A stretch of 54,410 nucleotides of DNA, taken from assembly GCA_905216195.1 (NCBI GenBank), contig CAJMSX010000020.1, positions 1 through 54,410 of the forward strand, read 5' to 3'. The first letter of the stretch is position 1. Each line of letters starts with the position of its first letter. Under the pieces are notes generated by a model. It was not told the DNA's origin. It did no database searches and worked only from the letters and a program-made list of their open reading frames with translations. Made by a program: the position numbers and the translations under genes. Source of the stretch: an uncultured bacterium (GTDB lineage: Bacteria; Bacteroidota; Bacteroidia; Bacteroidales; Marinifilaceae). This document shows positions 35,006 to 44,104 of this stretch, piece by piece.

Positions 35006-36217
35006 TTAATCCAATTCGGCAAAAGTATTCTCAATAATACCGATGGCCTGCATCAATTCCACTTTGTTAATGATCAAAGGAGGTGCAAAACGAATGATGT
35101 GCTCGTGGGTGGGTTTCGCCAGCAATCCCTTATCGCGCATCTTGAGGCAAACGTCCCAGGCCGTTTTTCCGTTCTTGGGCTTGATCACTACAGCATTCAA
35201 CAGACCTTTCCCCCTCACTTCTGCAATGCGGTCGGAAGGAATCATCCGCATTCTTTCCCGGAAGACTTCTCCGAGTTTTTCCGCATTCTGGGCCAGGTTT
35301 TCCTCTTTGACCACTTCCAGCGCCGCTATGGAAACTTTGGCCGCTATGGGGTTTCCCCCGAAAGTGGAACCGTGTTCCCCCGGTTTGATACACAACATAA
35401 TCTCATCGTCGGCCAATACGCAGGATACGGGCATCATTCCGCCTCCCAGAGCTTTCCCCAGCACCAGTACATCCGGACGTACCCCTTCGTGATCACAGGC
35501 CAGCAATCTGCCGGTGCGGGCGATACCCGTTTGCACTTCATCCGCCATAAACAACACCCGGTGAGCTTTACATAATTCGTAAGCCCTCCGCAGATAGCCT
35601 TCGTCAGGAACGAAAACGCCGGCTTCACCCTGTATGGGTTCCACCAAAAAACCCGCAACATTGGGGTCCTGCAATTCCTTCTCCAGAGCCGCGAGGTCAT
35701 TATAGGGGATTTTTACGAACCCGGGTGTAAAGGGACCGTATCCGCCATAAGATTCCGGGTCGTTGGATAAGGAAACGATCGTAATCGTACGTCCGTGAAA
35801 ATTACCGTTACAAACGATAATTTTCGCCTGTCCTTCCGGAATTCCCTTTTTCATATAAGCCCATTTCCGACAGAGTTTCAGTGCCGTTTCATCCGCTTCC
35901 GCTCCCGTATTCATCGGCAACACCTTGTCATATCCGAAATAACGGGTTACAAATTCTTCCCATTCTCCCAATACGTCATTATAAAAAGCCCGGGAAGTCA
36001 AAGCCAGCTTCTGCGCCTGATCGGTCATCGCCTTTACAATTTTCGGATGACAATGCCCCTGATTGACCGCCGAATAAGCGGACAAAAAATCGAAGTAACG
36101 CTTACCGTTTACGTCCCAGACAAAAATGCCCTCCCCTTTCTCCAGTACGACAGGCAGGGGATGATAATTATGAGCTCCGTACCGAGCCTCTCTGTCCATA
36201 TAGTCTTTTACATCCAT
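35006..36217 (-). CDS. rocD: Ornithine--oxo-acid aminotransferase
   Basis: A 403-residue class III PLP aminotransferase that converts ornithine and 2-oxoglutarate to glutamate semialdehyde, which cyclises to pyrroline-5-carboxylate. The PLP-binding lysine is in VLGKALGGGMMPVS and the preceding ADEVQTGIARTGRLL is intact; the N-terminal NYHPLPVVLEKGEGIFVWDV and STFGGNPIAAKVS are characteristic of ornithine aminotransferases. Length is normal. The product is the same intermediate made by the hydroxyproline dehydratase in this window. Alone between the kinase and tamB genes. Confidence 0.93.
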   Translation of the reverse strand: MDVKDYMDREARYGAHNYHPLPVVLEKGEGIFVWDVNGKRYFDFLSAYSAVNQGHCHPKIVKAMTDQAQKLALTSRAFYNDVLGEWEEFVTRYFGYDKVLPMNTGAEADETALKLCRKWAYMKKGIPEGQAKIIVCNGNFHGRTITIVSLSNDPESYGGYGPFTPGFVKIPYNDLAALEKELQDPNVAGFLVEPIQGEAGVFVPDEGYLRRAYELCKAHRVLFMADEVQTGIARTGRLLACDHEGVRPDVLVLGKALGGGMMPVSCVLADDEIMLCIKPGEHGSTFGGNPIAAKVSIAALEVVKEENLAQNAEKLGEVFRERMRMIPSDRIAEVRGKGLLNAVVIKPKNGKTAWDVCLKMRDKGLLAKPTHEHIIRFAPPLIINKVELMQAIGIIENTFAELD

Positions 36218-36298
36218 GGTAATATAATTTAAGGAAAAATCCGTAATCGTTTGCAGAATGCAAGTTAAGAAAAAAAGTACACAAAAAAACTTTTTTAC

Positions 36299-39200
36299 TT
36301 ATTTTTCTACTTTTTTCTTCCTGAAAAAGTTCACATATTTCTGAAAAAGTTCACGAAAGGTATCGAAAGCCTCTTGGTAGGAAACACCGACACCCTGAAC
36401 CGTTTCTTTGGAACTGTAAATAATTTTTTCATCGGTATGTGAATAGGCTTTCAATTTCAGAGTGCCTTGCTTATTCAACTTTACTTCTACATCGAAATCT
36501 CCGGCAATATTACTGCCTCCGGCCGAGTTGGAAGCCACGTTTTTCGTTCCTCCCACATCCACGTTCCCGTTGGCCGATAAAGTCACCCGGTCGTTGAGCA
36601 GTTGAGTGGAAAGGGCGACTTCGATCTCATTGGTCGTGATGTTATCTCCGGGGCGGTAAGAAAAACCGATATCGAAATTATTGCTGATCTGGGACAACCA
36701 ACGGGACAACTGATTGGATACCAATTCGGTCGCTGTAGTGACCCCTGCCTGGTAACCCGCATTCCGCTCTTCAATATCGGTACTGTTCATATAATCGGGC
36801 GTGTAAAACTTATTCAGAATCAGCAGGGAGAACATTTGCTTGTTAATCTCGTCCTGACTGGAAAAAAGACTTTGAATGAAACTCTTCGTCTGAACGTCCA
36901 GGGTCGGGAAATTGATATCGAATTTCACCAGGGGGTTGGTAAAATTATCGCTCAGGTTCAAAATACATTCGACAGGGACTTTGGTAGAACGGTCCACAGC
37001 CGAGTTGGCACTCGACAACAGCTCGTACAACGAAGTCTTCAAATTATATACGGCTTTGATATCCATCGTAGCGTCGTAGGGAGAACCTTTCCAGATAATG
37101 CTCCCCCCCGGAGTCAAGATAAATTTCTTATTCAGCAAATTACTCAAAGTAAATAAATAATCCCCCTTCGAGATCTTATATTCTCCGAACATATTGATTA
37201 TACCGTCCTGGTCCAGGGTAATTTTTATATCCCCGTTTCCCCGGGCTCTCAAAACATCTCCGATGGTGGGGTCTAATACGATCTGAACCTCCAGATTATC
37301 GTTCAATTCCAGGTTGGTATTCAACACAAAGCCCTTTTTGTCCGTCTGCCAGCTTCCTTTTTTACGAAGAGGCTGAGCGGCATTTACAAAATGCAGAAAA
37401 CTTCCGTCCTCCTCGGCAAACGCCGTCGTTAAAGGTAAATATAAATGGGAATCATTTTCGGTCCTGGCGTTTACAGTTACCTGTGTGATTCCGTTTTCGT
37501 TATTCAAATTGGTAATACCGCTTATAAACACTTTACCGTAAAAGGATTCGTTCTGATTAGGGCCATTATTCAGTAAGAGGAAATTGTCGGAGGTCACCGT
37601 CAGATTATACCGGTCTTCCCAAAACCGATAATACCCGGAACACAGGGAAGTACCTTTCCCGGCATCCCTTATTTTCATATTCTTCAGTACAAAGCTGCTC
37701 CGGTCGATATAAATGCTGTCGTTGATAAAAAACGACGTATTCAAATCCCGCATTTTCAGGTTCACCGAATCCAGCCGTAAAAACCCGGAAAACTCCGGGT
37801 GGGAGGTACGTCCGCTGATATATACTTTTCCCGACAATCCTCCTCCGCTTTCCGTAAAATATTCCGAGGCGTATTTTCCCAACCGCCCTATGCCCACCTG
37901 AGCCAAATGAATATCTATGTTTATACTGTCCGAAGCAGGACGATAGTCCCCGGTAATCCGCAAAGGCACATCTTCACCCACCCGGTTAGCCGCCCGAATC
38001 AAGATTCGGTTGCTATCGGCATCCCAATACGACTTCAACTCCAGAGACCCCAGTGTATCCCGGTCGAATCCCCAATTCCTCACACGGATATCCGAATAAA
38101 GCAAATTATCTTTATAGTAATCCTGCACCACCACATTCCCGGTCGCTATCCCGAAAATGCCGAGCCGGTTATCGAACAAAACGCGGTTCAGTTCCCGCAA
38201 ATCGAAATTATTCAGTTTAAAAGACAGGCTGTCTTCCGGTTGTTCCGACACCCGGCCGTTTACGGCCAGATACTGTCTTCCGTTGTAAAAACGGAAATTC
38301 CGGACATCGATGTCCTTCCCTTCCACGAATACGCTGGATTCGCCGATTTTCCATACACTGTCCGCCATAACCACCACTCCGGGACGAATATAAATTTCCG
38401 TTTTATAGTCTTCCCGCTCCGAAGGCATAAACACCAGCCGGGCCGATAATTCCCCGCTGAAAGTCTGTGAATTCCAATTACTCCATAATAATTTTTCATC
38501 CACTCGGTTATCGCTCATCACCAACTCGTTCCTCACATTATACAGACGCCCCAACTGATGATAATCGAGCTGATCGGCCGTATAAATCACCTGAAGGCGG
38601 TCGGAATTCCCATCCAATTCCAGACGGGACTGACTTAAATGCAAATCTTTGTAACGAAGGGAATCCGAAAGTACCGTCATACGCAGGTACTGATCTTGGG
38701 GATTAAAAACGGAGAAAATTTTAGTTCCCTCTGCAATTCTTACCTCCGGATAAACAGCCTGAAGCAGTCGGTTCATATCCTTCATTTCTATAGTATATCC
38801 GAAATCTACCTCCTTCATCTCAAAATTGTCCCCTGCCTGAGCCAACTTCATTCGATAAGCGGGCAGGTAGCTCCGGATGAGTTGATCGGTAAAACCGAGA
38901 GGACGAATCGACATATAATGTCCTTCTATTAAAAAGTCCGCTATGTCCGACTTCAGAGTAGTCGTATAAAATCCGTTGTTCAGGTGGTTTTCCAAACTAA
39001 TCGTATCCACATCGCATTTTCCGTAAGAACTCCCGTAAGTAAAACCGGACAAACACAAATTGCCGAAATGATTTTTTTTATCTTTCTTCGCAAACACCAA
39101 ATCAAAATCGGTCTTTACGGATTCTTTCCCCCCTGTTAAAGACAAGCCGAAGCGACTCAAATCGCCTATATCCACATAACCGTTGGCTTTACAGAAAGAA

Positions 39201-40720
39201 ACGCTGTCTCTTCCGTCGTATTTCAGGACGAGGCCCGCCCGGACACTATCGTCGTCTACCGTAGACACCAGATTGATGTTGTCATTTTCCAGAGTTAGGA
39301 AGACATCGATATCCTTTAACCGTCCTTTTCCCAGACGTAAAGTATGCACTTTTCCGCTGGCATTCAATTCCGTATGCTCTTCATCCAACCGTCCGGAATA
39401 ACTGCCGCTCAAACTACCCTGCCCCAACTGCCCGAACCCGCTAAGACGTCCTGCATGCAGAAACGGGAAATTAAATTTCCCGGAGATTACCGTTTCTTCT
39501 ACGGAATCCCGCTGTCCCGTGCGGTAAGCCAGGGTCGCGTTCCCCTGAATGCCTCCGGTAAAACTTTCTATTTCTACGGCAAAATCTTCCGGACTGCCCC
39601 GGAAACGGGCGTTCATATCGAATACCGGCCAGGAGTGGAGAGGGGCCGGGATGTCAATTTTCCGGCTAAACCACGGTAAATAAATCGTCTCCAGATCTAC
39701 CGGGCTTATTTGAGAATTTTCGAATTCGATATCGAAAACCGTTTTCCGGAAATCCGGCAAACCGTGGGATTTAAATTTTCCGCGGATCACGCTCTGTTCT
39801 CCGAATTTTATCTTCAGATCGCGTCCTTCGATACGATTTACCGTATTGAAAACAACACCGCTGCCCGTCACCGTATTGTCTATGCCCCTCAGTATCCCGT
39901 TAAAATAAGCCAAATCTATAAAGCTGACTGTCGAAGGAGCAAGTTCGTAATATTGTTGCATCCGGGTCGTAAAATTACGCCAATCGCGTTGTCCGGGTAC
40001 CCAGTTGAACTCCAGTTTTTTCAAATCGAGCCTACTCCTCGCCGTTTCGATCTCCGTATGGGTCAGTAATAAATTAGAATCCTGAACCTGTACCCGGGAA
40101 TCCAGGCTTCGAATCACAAACCCTGACTTTTCGATCAGACTCAAAGCGGATACCTGCAGAGCTGTTTTTCCTCCGGAAAAGTCAAAACCCGAAATGTCGG
40201 CATTTATTTTCCGGCATTCCACATCCGTCCAGTTGATACCGTAGTTTACCGGTTCATATTCTTCTTCCTTATAAACAAAGCGGGAATTCCGGATACAAAT
40301 CTTTCCCAAGCCCACCAGCCATTGTTTCCCGGTATTTTTCTTTTTTTCGTCCGTCGAAACTTGCCGCTGCAAAGAATCCAGAAAAACATCCAGGTTCATA
40401 ACAGCTTCTTCGGGGCCCCGTACGATCCAAAGATTAAAATAAGCCCGGTCCAGTACTACTTCTTTTACAGAAAAACTGCGGGTAGAAAAACGGAAAGAAT
40501 CGATTTTTACATTAAAATTCCGGCAATAAAACAAGGTATCGTCCCGGTAATCCCTGAGCAACATATCGCTCAGTACCAACGAACGCATCGGACGGAAATC
40601 CACTCCGCCTATCTGAATCTTAACCCCAGTCGTCCGTTCTATTCTGGAAGTGAAATAGTTAACCAGAGAAGTCTGTACATACGAACTGTGAAGCAAAGCG
40701 TAAGATAAAGAAAGGACCAA
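36299..40720 (-). CDS. tamB: TamB-family translocation/assembly module protein
   Basis: A very long, mostly beta-helical AsmA/TamB-type protein spanning the periplasm and helping outer-membrane assembly or lipid transport. At least 1473 residues; the C-terminal 450 residues form the TamB (DUF490) domain, with DPTIGDVLRARGNGDI, GEYKISKGDYLFTL and LILNKFYTPDY. The first legal start is a TTG at 40720, which would cut through an N-terminal membrane helix. The same frame is open to 40804 and encodes a full anchor (DIKKIFRILFFCIAGVLL), but it has no ATG, GTG or TTG there. An ATG at 40779 in another frame reads only four codons before a stop (see finding). The true start is therefore uncertain. Confidence 0.85.
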   Translation of the reverse strand: MVLSLSYALLHSSYVQTSLVNYFTSRIERTTGVKIQIGGVDFRPMRSLVLSDMLLRDYRDDTLFYCRNFNVKIDSFRFSTRSFSVKEVVLDRAYFNLWIVRGPEEAVMNLDVFLDSLQRQVSTDEKKKNTGKQWLVGLGKICIRNSRFVYKEEEYEPVNYGINWTDVECRKINADISGFDFSGGKTALQVSALSLIEKSGFVIRSLDSRVQVQDSNLLLTHTEIETARSRLDLKKLEFNWVPGQRDWRNFTTRMQQYYELAPSTVSFIDLAYFNGILRGIDNTVTGSGVVFNTVNRIEGRDLKIKFGEQSVIRGKFKSHGLPDFRKTVFDIEFENSQISPVDLETIYLPWFSRKIDIPAPLHSWPVFDMNARFRGSPEDFAVEIESFTGGIQGNATLAYRTGQRDSVEETVISGKFNFPFLHAGRLSGFGQLGQGSLSGSYSGRLDEEHTELNASGKVHTLRLGKGRLKDIDVFLTLENDNINLVSTVDDDSVRAGLVLKYDGRDSVSFCKANGYVDIGDLSRFGLSLTGGKESVKTDFDLVFAKKDKKNHFGNLCLSGFTYGSSYGKCDVDTISLENHLNNGFYTTTLKSDIADFLIEGHYMSIRPLGFTDQLIRSYLPAYRMKLAQAGDNFEMKEVDFGYTIEMKDMNRLLQAVYPEVRIAEGTKIFSVFNPQDQYLRMTVLSDSLRYKDLHLSQSRLELDGNSDRLQVIYTADQLDYHQLGRLYNVRNELVMSDNRVDEKLLWSNWNSQTFSGELSARLVFMPSEREDYKTEIYIRPGVVVMADSVWKIGESSVFVEGKDIDVRNFRFYNGRQYLAVNGRVSEQPEDSLSFKLNNFDLRELNRVLFDNRLGIFGIATGNVVVQDYYKDNLLYSDIRVRNWGFDRDTLGSLELKSYWDADSNRILIRAANRVGEDVPLRITGDYRPASDSINIDIHLAQVGIGRLGKYASEYFTESGGGLSGKVYISGRTSHPEFSGFLRLDSVNLKMRDLNTSFFINDSIYIDRSSFVLKNMKIRDAGKGTSLCSGYYRFWEDRYNLTVTSDNFLLLNNGPNQNESFYGKVFISGITNLNNENGITQVTVNARTENDSHLYLPLTTAFAEEDGSFLHFVNAAQPLRKKGSWQTDKKGFVLNTNLELNDNLEVQIVLDPTIGDVLRARGNGDIKITLDQDGIINMFGEYKISKGDYLFTLSNLLNKKFILTPGGSIIWKGSPYDATMDIKAVYNLKTSLYELLSSANSAVDRSTKVPVECILNLSDNFTNPLVKFDINFPTLDVQTKSFIQSLFSSQDEINKQMFSLLILNKFYTPDYMNSTDIEERNAGYQAGVTTATELVSNQLSRWLSQISNNFDIGFSYRPGDNITTNEIEVALSTQLLNDRVTLSANGNVDVGGTKNVASNSAGGSNIAGDFDVEVKLNKQGTLKLKAYSHTDEKIIYSSKETVQGVGVSYQEAFDTFRELFQKYVNFFRKKKVEK

Positions 40721-40793
40721 CAGAACACCCGCAATACAAAAGAATAATATCCGAAAAATCTTTTTTATATCCGCTCCATTTTTAGTTTGCTCA

Positions 40794-40801
40794 CAAAAAT
40801 A
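40794..40801 (-). promoter_or_regulatory. -7 box upstream of tamB
   Basis: On the minus strand TATTTTTG matches TAnnTTTG. Transcription would start near 40787, eight bases before the ATG at 40779. Confidence 0.45.
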
Positions 40802-40813
40802 TTAATATTGCAG

Positions 40814-40821
40814 TAAATTTG
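40814..40821 (+). promoter_or_regulatory. -7 box upstream of tsaD
   Basis: TAAATTTG matches TAnnTTTG and lies 39 bases ahead of the tsaD ATG, back to back with the tamB box. Confidence 0.5.
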
Positions 40822-40860
40822 AAAGAGATTAATCATTAAAAGATAAGAGAATAAAATAAA

Positions 40861-41880
40861 ATGAGCGTAGTCATTCTCGGAATCGAATCCTCCTGCGACG
40901 ACACCTCTGCCGCTATATTGAAAGACGGAGTCATACTTTCCAACATCATCGCCAGTCAAAAAGTGCATGAAGCTTACGGAGGGGTCGTTCCGGAACTGGC
41001 CTCCCGGGCTCACCAGCAAAACATCATACCCGTGGTATCCGAAGCTCTGAAAAAAGCCGGCCTGACTCCGGGGGAGATCGATGCCGTGGCCTTCACCCGG
41101 GGGCCGGGCTTATTGGGTTCTCTTTTGGTAGGCACTTCTTTTGCCAAAGGCTTCGCTATCGCCAACGGCCTTCCTATGATAGAAGTCAATCACCTGCAAG
41201 CTCATATTCTGGCTAATTTCATCAAAGAACCGGGAGTGGAAAGCCGGCACCCCTCCTTTCCTTTTCTGACCTTACTCGTATCCGGAGGAAACTCCCAGCT
41301 TATCGTGGTAAGGGACTACCTGGATATGGAAATGATCGGACAAACGATAGATGATGCCGCCGGTGAAGCTTTTGACAAATGCGCGAAGGTAATGGGACTT
41401 CCTTATCCCGGCGGACCGGTCATCGACCGGCTGGCCCAGGAAGGCGATCCAGACCGTTTTATCTTTAATAAACCGCAGATACCCGGGCTGGATTATAGTT
41501 TCAGCGGCTTAAAGACGTCCTTCCTCTATTTTCTACGGGACGAGCTCAAGAAAGATCCGGATTTTATTTCCAAAAACCTGAACGACTTAAGCGCCTCTCT
41601 GCAAAAGACGATCATCGACATACTGATGGCGAAACTGAAAAAAGCTGCCAAACAAACCGGTATAAAACAAATTGCCATCGGCGGAGGTGTTTCCGCCAAC
41701 TCGGGCTTACAAAAAGCCGTACATGCAGAAGCGGAAAAACTCGGATGGGAAGTATACATTCCCCGCCTCGGATTTTCCCTGGACAACGCCGGTATGGTGG
41801 CCGTCACCGGATACTACAAATACCTGGCCGGACAGTTTATCGGCCTGGACGCTGTTCCTTTTGCCCGGACGATTTTATAA
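40861..41880 (+). CDS. tsaD: tRNA N6-adenosine threonylcarbamoyltransferase
   Basis: Catalyses the last step of t6A37 formation in tRNAs reading ANN codons, with TsaB and TsaE encoded elsewhere. The 339-residue ASKHA-fold protein has the metal-binding HLQAH (residues 111-115), the N-terminal GIESSCDDTSAA, the LVSGGNSQL loop and the C-terminal GGGVSANSGL. The usual length is preserved. It is followed after 18 bases by a 2-hydroxyacid dehydrogenase on the same strand, likely co-transcribed but functionally unrelated. Confidence 0.96.
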   Translation: MSVVILGIESSCDDTSAAILKDGVILSNIIASQKVHEAYGGVVPELASRAHQQNIIPVVSEALKKAGLTPGEIDAVAFTRGPGLLGSLLVGTSFAKGFAIANGLPMIEVNHLQAHILANFIKEPGVESRHPSFPFLTLLVSGGNSQLIVVRDYLDMEMIGQTIDDAAGEAFDKCAKVMGLPYPGGPVIDRLAQEGDPDRFIFNKPQIPGLDYSFSGLKTSFLYFLRDELKKDPDFISKNLNDLSASLQKTIIDILMAKLKKAAKQTGIKQIAIGGGVSANSGLQKAVHAEAEKLGWEVYIPRLGFSLDNAGMVAVTGYYKYLAGQFIGLDAVPFARTIL

Positions 41881-41898
41881 CCTTTGAAATATACCAAC

Positions 41899-42828
41899 AT
41901 GAAAATACTCGTTACTTACGATATCCCACGTCAACCTTTCGCCACTCTGCCCGCCGACTGGGAAATCACTTTTCCGGCAGGAGAAAAGCTGAACAAAGAA
42001 GAAATCATCCGGATGCTCCCGGAGTACGATATCTTACTGGCGATTTTCAGCCGTCCCATCGACAAGGATATGATCGATGCCGGCAAAAAATTGAAACTGA
42101 TCAGTAATTACGGAGTCGGATTCAACAACATTGACATCCGTTATGCCAGAGAAAAAGGCATAGCCGTCTCCAATACTCCCCAATCCGTTTGCACGCCGAC
42201 GGCGGAACTCTGTATGGCTTTACTCCTGGGTGCCGCCAGAAGAATCGGAGAACTGAACCGCCGGATCCGTACCGAAAAAGAAGGGTTATGGGGGGTTATG
42301 AAAAATCTGGGATTCGGTTTGGAAAATAAGACTTTAGGTATCGTAGGGATGGGCCGGATCGGGCAAAGCGTCGCCCGCAAGGCCTCCGCTTTCGATATGA
42401 ACATCATCTATTACAACCGGAAAAGCGAAGTCCCCGGCTATCGCCGCACCGACCTGGACAGCTTACTGAAAGAATCGGATTTTATCAGTTTGCATACTCC
42501 TCTGACGGACGCTACCCGCCACCTGATCGGAGAACGTGAACTGAGTCTGATGAAAAAAAACGCTATCCTGATCAATACGGCTCGCGGACCGGTTATCGAT
42601 GAAGAAGCTCTCACCCGCTGTTTACAGGAAAAACGGATAGCGGGAGCCGCTTTGGATGTTTTCGAGCGGGAACCTCACATTACCGAAGCTTTATACCGCC
42701 TCGACAATGTCACCCTACTGCCTCATGTGGGCACGGGTACCATAGACGGACGTATCGCTATGGCGCAGGAAGCGTTGGACAACATACGGAACTTCCTGGA
42801 GGGGCATCCGACCAACATCGTCAATTAA
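41899..42828 (+). CDS. D-isomer-specific 2-hydroxyacid dehydrogenase
   Basis: A 309-residue NAD(P)-dependent oxidoreductase acting on D-2-hydroxyacids. The dinucleotide-binding motif GIVGMGRIGQSVAR lies near residue 144, and the catalytic Arg (NTARGPVID), Glu (FEREPHI) and His (LLPHVGTGT) are all present. It resembles glyoxylate/hydroxypyruvate reductases, but substrate choice cannot be read. The frame also opens five codons earlier at a TTG (41884); I prefer the ATG at 41899, which gives the normal beta-strand start KILVTYDIP. Follows tsaD by 18 bases. Confidence 0.9.
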   Translation: MKILVTYDIPRQPFATLPADWEITFPAGEKLNKEEIIRMLPEYDILLAIFSRPIDKDMIDAGKKLKLISNYGVGFNNIDIRYAREKGIAVSNTPQSVCTPTAELCMALLLGAARRIGELNRRIRTEKEGLWGVMKNLGFGLENKTLGIVGMGRIGQSVARKASAFDMNIIYYNRKSEVPGYRRTDLDSLLKESDFISLHTPLTDATRHLIGERELSLMKKNAILINTARGPVIDEEALTRCLQEKRIAGAALDVFEREPHITEALYRLDNVTLLPHVGTGTIDGRIAMAQEALDNIRNFLEGHPTNIVN

Positions 42829-42929
42829 GGCCTTTTTTCGGTGAAGTTGGGGAATATACTATTTTAGTTTGATATATCATTGATTTTAAGGAAGTTCACT
42901 AGAAAACAACCAGTTTTTGATAAAAATAA

Positions 42930-42960
42930 TTTGCAAAATAAACAAATAGCCGTATATTTG
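42930..42960 (+). promoter_or_regulatory. Consensus promoter of the tRNA-Tyr/tRNA-Gly operon
   Basis: TTTG (42930-42933), 19 bases, then TATATTTG (42953-42960): the complete Bacteroidetes -33/-7 arrangement, and the only near-perfect pair I found in this window. It predicts transcription starting near 42967, about 30 bases before tRNA-Tyr. Confidence 0.8.
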
Positions 42961-42997
42961 TACCCGCTAACAAAAGCAAGGCGTTCTTTAAATCACT

Positions 42998-43080
42998 GGG
43001 GAGATACCAAAGCGGCCAACTGGGGCAGACTGTAACTCTGCTGACTTATGTCTTCGTAGGTTCGAATCCTGCTCTCCCCA
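42998..43080 (+). tRNA. tRNA-Tyr (GTA)
   Basis: Class II tRNA with a long variable arm. The acceptor stem GGGGAGA pairs with TCTCCCC; the anticodon GTA is at 43032-43034; the T arm is in GTAGGTTCGAATCCTGC. The 3' CCA is not encoded (CAC follows the discriminator A). Confidence 0.95.
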
Positions 43081-43180
43081 CACCTTTTAAACGACGGAAG
43101 CCGTTCGACAGGAATAAGAGGTTTTCTTTCCGGACCGATGTATAATCGAAGTCGGTCGGGTCAGAAAAAACCGGCACCAT

Positions 43181-43253
43181 GCGGAAATAGCTCAGTCGAT
43201 AGAGCACTAGCCTTCCAAGCTGGGGGTCGCGGGTTTGAGTCCCGTTTTCCGCT
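43181..43253 (+). tRNA. tRNA-Gly (TCC), copy 1
   Basis: A 73-base cloverleaf: acceptor GCGGAAA/TTTCCGC, anticodon TCC at 43214-43216, T arm CGGGTTTGAGTCCCG. CCA is encoded (43254-43256). Same transcript as tRNA-Tyr. An identical copy lies at 51962. Confidence 0.95.
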
Positions 43254-43265
43254 CCACTGAAAATC

Positions 43266-43297
43266 AAGCAGTTACCTAAAACGTAACTGCTTTTTTT
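43266..43297 (+). terminator. Terminator of the tRNA operon
   Basis: GCAGTTAC (43268-43275), loop CTAAAAC, GTAACTGC (43283-43290), then seven T. A classical intrinsic terminator. The second tRNA-Gly has the same stem. Confidence 0.9.
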
Positions 43298-43385
43298 ATC
43301 GCACACGGGGACGGGGCAATTGTGCGAAAATGAGGAAACAGGTCCCTTCGTGTTTCTCCTTCTGATTATTGCGTTTCAGGCATAG

Positions 43386-43424
43386 ATAAAAAATACGGAA
43401 TTCCTTGCGAATCCCGTATTTTTT
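43386..43424 (-). terminator. Terminator-like hairpin with A/T-rich ends
   Basis: AAAAAATACGGAATTC (43388 onward) pairs with GAATCCCGTATTTTTT with one mismatch, loop CTTGC. Lies 30 bases after the small minus-strand frame at 43454-43663, so it may terminate it. Confidence 0.6.
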
Positions 43425-43453
43425 GTTTACACCACCTCCTTATCGTACTTTCT

Positions 43454-43663
43454 TTACCGAAACAGCTCTCTCCGGCCGACTTTCTGCTTTGCCCGATAAT
43501 TGGACCCGTTCTCATATTCCACCTTAAACGTGTATATTTTCTTCTGACCGGCTATGCGTCGATAAGTATAAGCTACTTTTTTCGAAGGTTTGGACGGTTC
43601 TGTCAGATAGAGATGAATATACTTGGTGTCAAGATAACTGCCATTCCATTCCCAGTCCATCAA
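43454..43663 (-). CDS. Small hypothetical protein
   Basis: A 69-residue frame with an ATG start and a strong hairpin just downstream. The product is basic, with a beta-rich pattern (YTYRRIAGQKKIYTFKVEYENGSNYRAK) and no signal peptide or helix. No family recognised. It may be the surviving C-terminal part of an older gene. Confidence is limited because it is short and isolated. Confidence 0.35.
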   Translation of the reverse strand: MMDWEWNGSYLDTKYIHLYLTEPSKPSKKVAYTYRRIAGQKKIYTFKVEYENGSNYRAKQKVGRRELFR

Positions 43664-44104
43664 ATATCAATCGTTGTTCTTCTCTCTGCCGGCAATACAT
43701 GGGGCAATCGTCTATTTTTAGCCTCTGTTGTAAAAATAAAACAAAATAGGCAGAAAGACGATAAGAACCGCTCTGTTTAAGATTGTAAGTTTTAAAAATA
43801 ATCAACTGATTATCAAAATATTATAATTTAGAACAAGCATAAAAAAGAGAAAAGCATGATAAGGAGCCCTAAACGACTTTTTTAAAACAAATTTTCGTAA
43901 AAATATTCCGTAGATTAGAAGAAAATAAGGCATAATAAAATTTAGGTTCCGACACTCCTTCACTTTTGAATTTTGTTTGATAAAACCCTGACCCCTCTCT
44001 TCCCCATTTCTAATAAAAAGGGGATGACGTACTCAGACCTTCTCTGGAAGCATTTGCTACCGTCCAGTTCGTTTTGCGTAAAATATTTTGCCGGAGACGA
44101 AAAA
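43664..44104. other. AT-rich spacer without recognised genes
   Basis: About 440 bases of AT-rich DNA. The only notable open frame (plus strand, 43973 to 44197) runs into the lipoprotein gene on the opposite strand and looks random. No promoter or hairpin stands out. Confidence 0.5.

Noticed and set aside
34844..35575. Plus-strand open frame of 243 residues
   Set aside because: Antisense to ornithine aminotransferase, begins in the terminator region and has no protein-like pattern.
37799..38449. Plus-strand open frame of 216 residues inside tamB
   Set aside because: Opposite-strand shadow of the long TamB frame.
43046..43306. Minus-strand open frame (86 residues) over tRNA-Gly copy 1
   Set aside because: It is antisense to the tRNA. 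The same residues appear at the second copy (51857-52039) because the tRNAs are identical; this is a known source of false hypothetical proteins.
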